A DNA stretch of 8,509 bases from an uncultured Clostridia bacterium (GTDB lineage Bacteria; Bacillota; Clostridia; Lachnospirales; Lachnospiraceae), in NCBI GenBank assembly GCA_937888895.1, contig CALASV010000171.1, forward strand, positions 1-8,509. Reading direction: 5' to 3'. A program made the translations under genes and the position numbers. The notes beneath the pieces are model-generated. The model saw only the letters and a program-made list of their open reading frames with translations. It was not told the DNA's origin and ran no database searches. Positions 6,225 to 8,509 of the stretch are shown here, piece after piece. Position 1 is the first letter of the stretch; each line of letters begins with the position of its first letter.

Positions 6225-6347
6225 CCATCGCTCCAAAAAAATCCTAGATTCGGTTCAGTTAACTACCGATTGTCTAAAGCTAATGAGATTGCGATAGACT
6301 TATTTCAAAACTTCAAAATACCATTGTTTGACGTCTTTCTATTTTAA
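6225..6347 (+). pseudogene. Possible remnant of the 3' end of an unidentified gene
   Basis: An open stretch of 40 codons follows an in-frame TAG (6222-6224) and ends in TAA at 6345-6347. It has no start codon or ribosome binding site. The translation has a protein-like composition (for example NPRFGSVNYRLSKANEIAID) rather than the Lys/Asn/Ile-rich text of nearby noncoding DNA. It overlaps the last bases of the convergent gene at 6344. I cannot assign a family, and the stretch may be chance. Confidence 0.2.
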
Positions 6348-6901
6348 TTCATATGCACATTATCATCTTGGTTACCATAATTTTTTGGAAGAGAATCAGG
6401 AATATAGCATACTACTTGAATTTTATAGCGATTTACCATGCGTTTTTGAATCTTCACACCAAAAAGAATATTAGCATCGAACATCGCATGATTTTCTATA
6501 AGTTCTCTCATATCCGTAAACTCTCTTAGATTAATGTCTCCTGTAACATATAATAAGGCATAACGATAATTTGGAATTTGTTTTAATACATTTTCAAAAA
6601 TGGATATATTATGTTTATCACAGGAAACTTCTAATAATTCAAGATGTCCATTTTTGCAGGTTTTAGTGTTCAAATCCAGTTGACATACACTAATAATATC
6701 TGCCAGGTCTAAACGTATTATTTGATTGTCTTCGGTCAATAGGTTAGAAACACTCGCTATCAAATACTCAAAGTCAGAAGGTAGCTCAATGCGTTTCCAA
6801 GAAAAAAAATCACCATCAAATTTTGAAAAAGAAAAAGTTCCCTGGTTTACTTGTTCGATAATTTTATCAATTTCAGTATAGATTGAATGATAGTTTGTCA
6901 T
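6344..6901 (-). CDS. FtsZ C-terminal-domain-like protein lacking the GTPase domain
   Basis: This 185-residue protein resembles only the second half of FtsZ. Residues 50-72 match the end of helix H7 and the T7 loop: RLDLADI (63-69) aligns with NLDFADV of FtsZ, keeping both catalytic-loop aspartates (Asp65, Asp68) but with Arg for Asn. Residues 114-131 (YALLYVTGDINLREF...) align with GVLMNITGGTNLSLYEV, and 143-167 (ANILFGVKI...IQVVCYI) with VNMIFGSVI...VVTVIAT of Bacillus FtsZ. The tubulin signature GGGTGTG and the whole nucleotide-binding domain are absent, as is the C-terminal FtsA/ZipA-binding peptide. Residues 1-45 match nothing I recognise. GGAGG (6915-6911), 9 nt before the ATG, supports the start. 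In FtsZ the T7 loop docks on the neighbour's GTP site, so a free domain could bind or cap host FtsZ. That is inference. The CDS is firm; the family call rests on my alignment by eye. Confidence 0.78.
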   Translation of the reverse strand: MTNYHSIYTEIDKIIEQVNQGTFSFSKFDGDFFSWKRIELPSDFEYLIASVSNLLTEDNQIIRLDLADIISVCQLDLNTKTCKNGHLELLEVSCDKHNISIFENVLKQIPNYRYALLYVTGDINLREFTDMRELIENHAMFDANILFGVKIQKRMVNRYKIQVVCYIPDSLPKNYGNQDDNVHMN

Positions 6902-6937
6902 AGTCTTCGCCCTCCGATAATAATGATACTTGTACGC

Positions 6938-6966
6938 ATTATAACATGAAATTTATAAAAAATGAA
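6938..6966 (-). promoter_or_regulatory. Probable extended -10 promoter of the FtsZ-like gene
   Basis: On the minus strand, TATAAT (6943-6938) is preceded by TGt (6946-6944), an extended -10. A weak -35 TTCATT (6966-6961) sits 17 nt upstream. Transcription would start near 6931, leaving a short leader that contains the GGAGG site at 6915-6911. Confidence 0.6.
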
Positions 6967-7549
6967 TAAATGAAAATTGGTATAAGATAAAAGTACTTAT
7001 ATTATAATGATAGCATATATTTTTTTATGATTTTATGCTCTATCACTTATGACTTTAATCATAAATGGTTTACTTGATATATTAGCATTATGTGTTTATA
7101 ACTTATATAATATTTTAGTAGTGTTCTGGTTTCATACACTGTCATACTGTAGTATTAATACATTAATAATAAAAAACATTAATTAAAAAAACAAATATTG
7201 CTAAATGATAATCCCTAAAATCCTTTATTTAAGCTGAATACAGCAATTTTACCTCGGCGAGTTTTTTCTAATGGGTAGGAGAAAGATTGAAAACGGTGGA
7301 TTATTTTTTTATAAATTTGATGATTAGTTTCTTAACTAAGATGAATTATTTCCTAATTTGGGCGAAAACTTTCCCAAATTTTATTTTTCTCTGTTGTTAA
7401 AGATACTAATTTTTTTATGGGAAATGATTGAAATGGAACAAAAAGATATAGAATGTAAAAATATAGATATATAGATATGAAAAAATTCTTTTTTTATAAA
7501 AATAAATAGAAAAATTATAAAAAAGGGTATGAAAAAAAAACCTATGCTT
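6967..7549. other. AT-rich noncoding stretch, candidate replication origin region
   Basis: About 580 nt without a convincing gene, between the 3' end of the candidate rep gene and the FtsZ-like promoter. It holds inverted repeats GATAGCAT/ATGCTCTATC (7009-7016/7035-7044) and TTATGA/TCATAA (7047-7052/7059-7064), the palindrome GTATTAATAC (7152-7161), direct ACATTAAT copies 16 bp apart (7160 and 7176), a short GC-richer patch with CTCGGCGAG near 7253-7261, and two adjacent ATATAGAT copies (7461-7476). AT-rich DNA with hairpins beside a rep gene is the usual place for an origin. I found no exact DnaA box and no clear iteron array, so this is a positional inference. Confidence 0.4.
7355..7380. 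repeat. Perfect hairpin in the candidate origin region
   Basis: AATTTGGG (7355-7362) and CCCAAATT (7373-7380) are exact inverted copies around a 10-nt loop, followed on the plus strand by TTATTTTTCT. This looks like a plus-strand intrinsic terminator, or a single-strand structure used in replication. No plus-strand gene just upstream clearly needs it. Confidence 0.6.
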
Positions 7550-8509
7550 TTAATACATGGCGTTGATTACAGTTCTAGTTAACCCACCAAGATTTTTTAT
7601 AGGTGTTCCTCTTAATTTGTATGTTTTATAGATGGATTGTAGTGCTTTTATGACAATATCGTAAGAGTATTGTAAGCATAAGGAAGCTAAATCGGCAATC
7701 TCTAGTTTGGTAAAGAACCAGCAGCGGTATTCTACAGTTTCTGGTTCGGTAAAGAAATCAGCGAATTTAGAATCTTTACTGTTATAAATATTGGTATTTA
7801 TTTCAGCGACATCGTGAGCAAATTCTTGACTAAAAGAAGTGATTTCCTGTTCATAATAAGTCAGTTGTTCTTCTTTTCGTTTTTTAGCATCATATTCTGG
7901 TTTGATAGTGAATTTAACAAGGTTGTCTTTAATTTCCGTAATAAACATAGAAAGTTTACTAGAAGCTTTTTGAATAATATTTCTTTTACAATAGGCAGGT
8001 AACATACGTCTTAATTCTTGGTAGTTTTTTTCAATGCTATCTGTCTTTTGATTTTTTAAGGAGTCAAATTCCATCAATTCTCTTAAAGAGATTCTAAGTT
8101 CATTGATAGAAGTGATTTTTAATACTTCATGGAGAACATCTTTTGACATTACAAGGAACCCGCGACCACCATGGGAGGCAGGCTTGAAATAATTTTCATA
8201 CTCTGGTAAATATACGTTAATACGATTGGTATCTACTTTAGTAAAATGAATATAACCATATTTTTTTAAGAGTAGATTATTGTTATGGATGGTTTTGATA
8301 TCACAGCCAATGATGTTTGCTACTTCTTGTAAGTCAATATTTTTTAGGAAACCGATGCTATCTGGACCTAAGAAATGATAGATAATCAACATCTTAATGG
8401 CATTGGTCTTTAGTGTTTCTTGATATCCAAATTGATTTTGTTCGTTATGATACACCTTTTTATATGTATATTCTGTTTTCATACAACGATGAGGACAGGA
8501 TGCACATGC
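7550..8509 (-). CDS. Candidate plasmid replication initiator, winged-helix and C-terminal part (begins at 244 across the circle junction)
   Basis: This is the 3' part of the junction-spanning 382-residue protein; bases 8455-8509 repeat the coding of 1-55. After the Cys-rich module (residues 1-72, encoded at 244-29), residues about 95-165 read as a winged helix, with IDLQEVANIIGCDIKTIHNN as helix-turn-helix, then KKYGYIHFTKVDTNRINVYL as the wing. Residues about 205-300 are charged and helical. The C-terminus (ASLCLQYSYDIVIKALQS, then GTPIKNLGGLTRTVI) resembles the last helices of DnaD-like domains found in replication initiation and helicase loading proteins of Bacillota. It matches no classic Rep family that I recognise (Rep_1, Rep_2, Rep_3 and RepA_N were considered). 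Replication function is inferred from this architecture, the circular element and the repressor-type promoter. It could instead be another DNA-binding regulator. Confidence 0.72.
   Translation of the reverse strand, partial: ACASCPHRCMKTEYTYKKVYHNEQNQFGYQETLKTNAIKMLIIYHFLGPDSIGFLKNIDLQEVANIIGCDIKTIHNNNLLLKKYGYIHFTKVDTNRINVYLPEYENYFKPASHGGRGFLVMSKDVLHEVLKITSINELRISLRELMEFDSLKNQKTDSIEKNYQELRRMLPAYCKRNIIQKASSKLSMFITEIKDNLVKFTIKPEYDAKKRKEEQLTYYEQEITSFSQEFAHDVAEINTNIYNSKDSKFADFFTEPETVEYRCWFFTKLEIADLASLCLQYSYDIVIKALQSIYKTYKLRGTPIKNLGGLTRTVINAMY
8455..8509. repeat. Terminal direct repeat, right copy (circle junction)
   Basis: Exact copy of bases 1-55. On the circle base 8454 is followed directly by base 1, and these 55 bases should not be counted twice. 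Confidence 0.93.

Noticed and set aside
7253..7267. CTCGGCGAG followed by six T as a terminator of a small plus-strand RNA
   Set aside because: The stem is only three pairs with a three-base loop; noted as a feature of the candidate origin instead.
7424..7474. Very short plus-strand ORF (about 16 codons) beginning at an ATG near 7424
   Set aside because: No ribosome binding site at suitable spacing, and its 3' end is a low-complexity ATATAGAT repeat.
7500..7549. T-rich minus-strand stretch after the rep gene as an intrinsic terminator
   Set aside because: T runs are present but the only stem is three to four pairs, too weak to call.

Overview
The window is one complete small circular DNA element, most likely a plasmid of about 8,454 bp, with 55 bases repeated at the end. 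Bases 1-55 and 8455-8509 are identical. When the ends are joined, a minus-strand gene that runs off both edges becomes one uninterrupted 382-codon reading frame with a ribosome binding site and a consensus promoter. The DNA is AT-rich (roughly 30% GC by eye), has strong GGAGG-type ribosome binding sites and TTGACA/TATAAT-type promoters, and carries families common in low-GC Bacillota (EFR1-type flavodoxin-ferredoxin, AAA-ATPase-like/PD-(D/E)XK protein). An anaerobic Bacillota host (Clostridia or Erysipelotrichia type) is the best guess. I cannot name the species.

Layout on the circle: the candidate replication initiator (minus, 244 down to 1, then 8509 down to 7550) is divergent from an XRE-family repressor-like gene (374-943). 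A perfect 8+8 bp inverted repeat lies between them and overlaps both promoters, so repressor-controlled replication is likely. On the plus strand follow an EFR1-type flavodoxin/double-[4Fe-4S] protein (1079-1849) and a large HTH + AAA-ATPase-like + PD-(D/E)XK nuclease-like protein (2133-3998). The large gene has its own promoter, set inside a 13-bp inverted repeat, and ends at a good intrinsic terminator. Next come a minus-strand SAM methyltransferase (4166-4924), a divergent YghZ-type aldo/keto reductase (5135-6127), and a convergent minus-strand gene (6344-6901). The stretch 6967-7549 has no convincing gene, is very AT-rich with several hairpins, and is the best candidate for the replication origin.

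The most unusual gene is the one at 6344-6901. Its 185-residue product resembles only the C-terminal half of FtsZ (the T7 loop and the C-terminal sandwich domain). The GTP-binding domain is absent, both in this gene and elsewhere on the circle. A free FtsZ C-terminal domain on a plasmid could act on host cell division, for example by capping FtsZ filaments. That is inference.

No relaxase, transposase, rRNA, tRNA, CRISPR array, known resistance gene or classical partition system was seen. The reductase, EFR1 protein and methyltransferase look like metabolic or redox cargo. The HTH-ATPase-nuclease gene could be a defence or selfish-maintenance function, but nothing in the sequence proves that.
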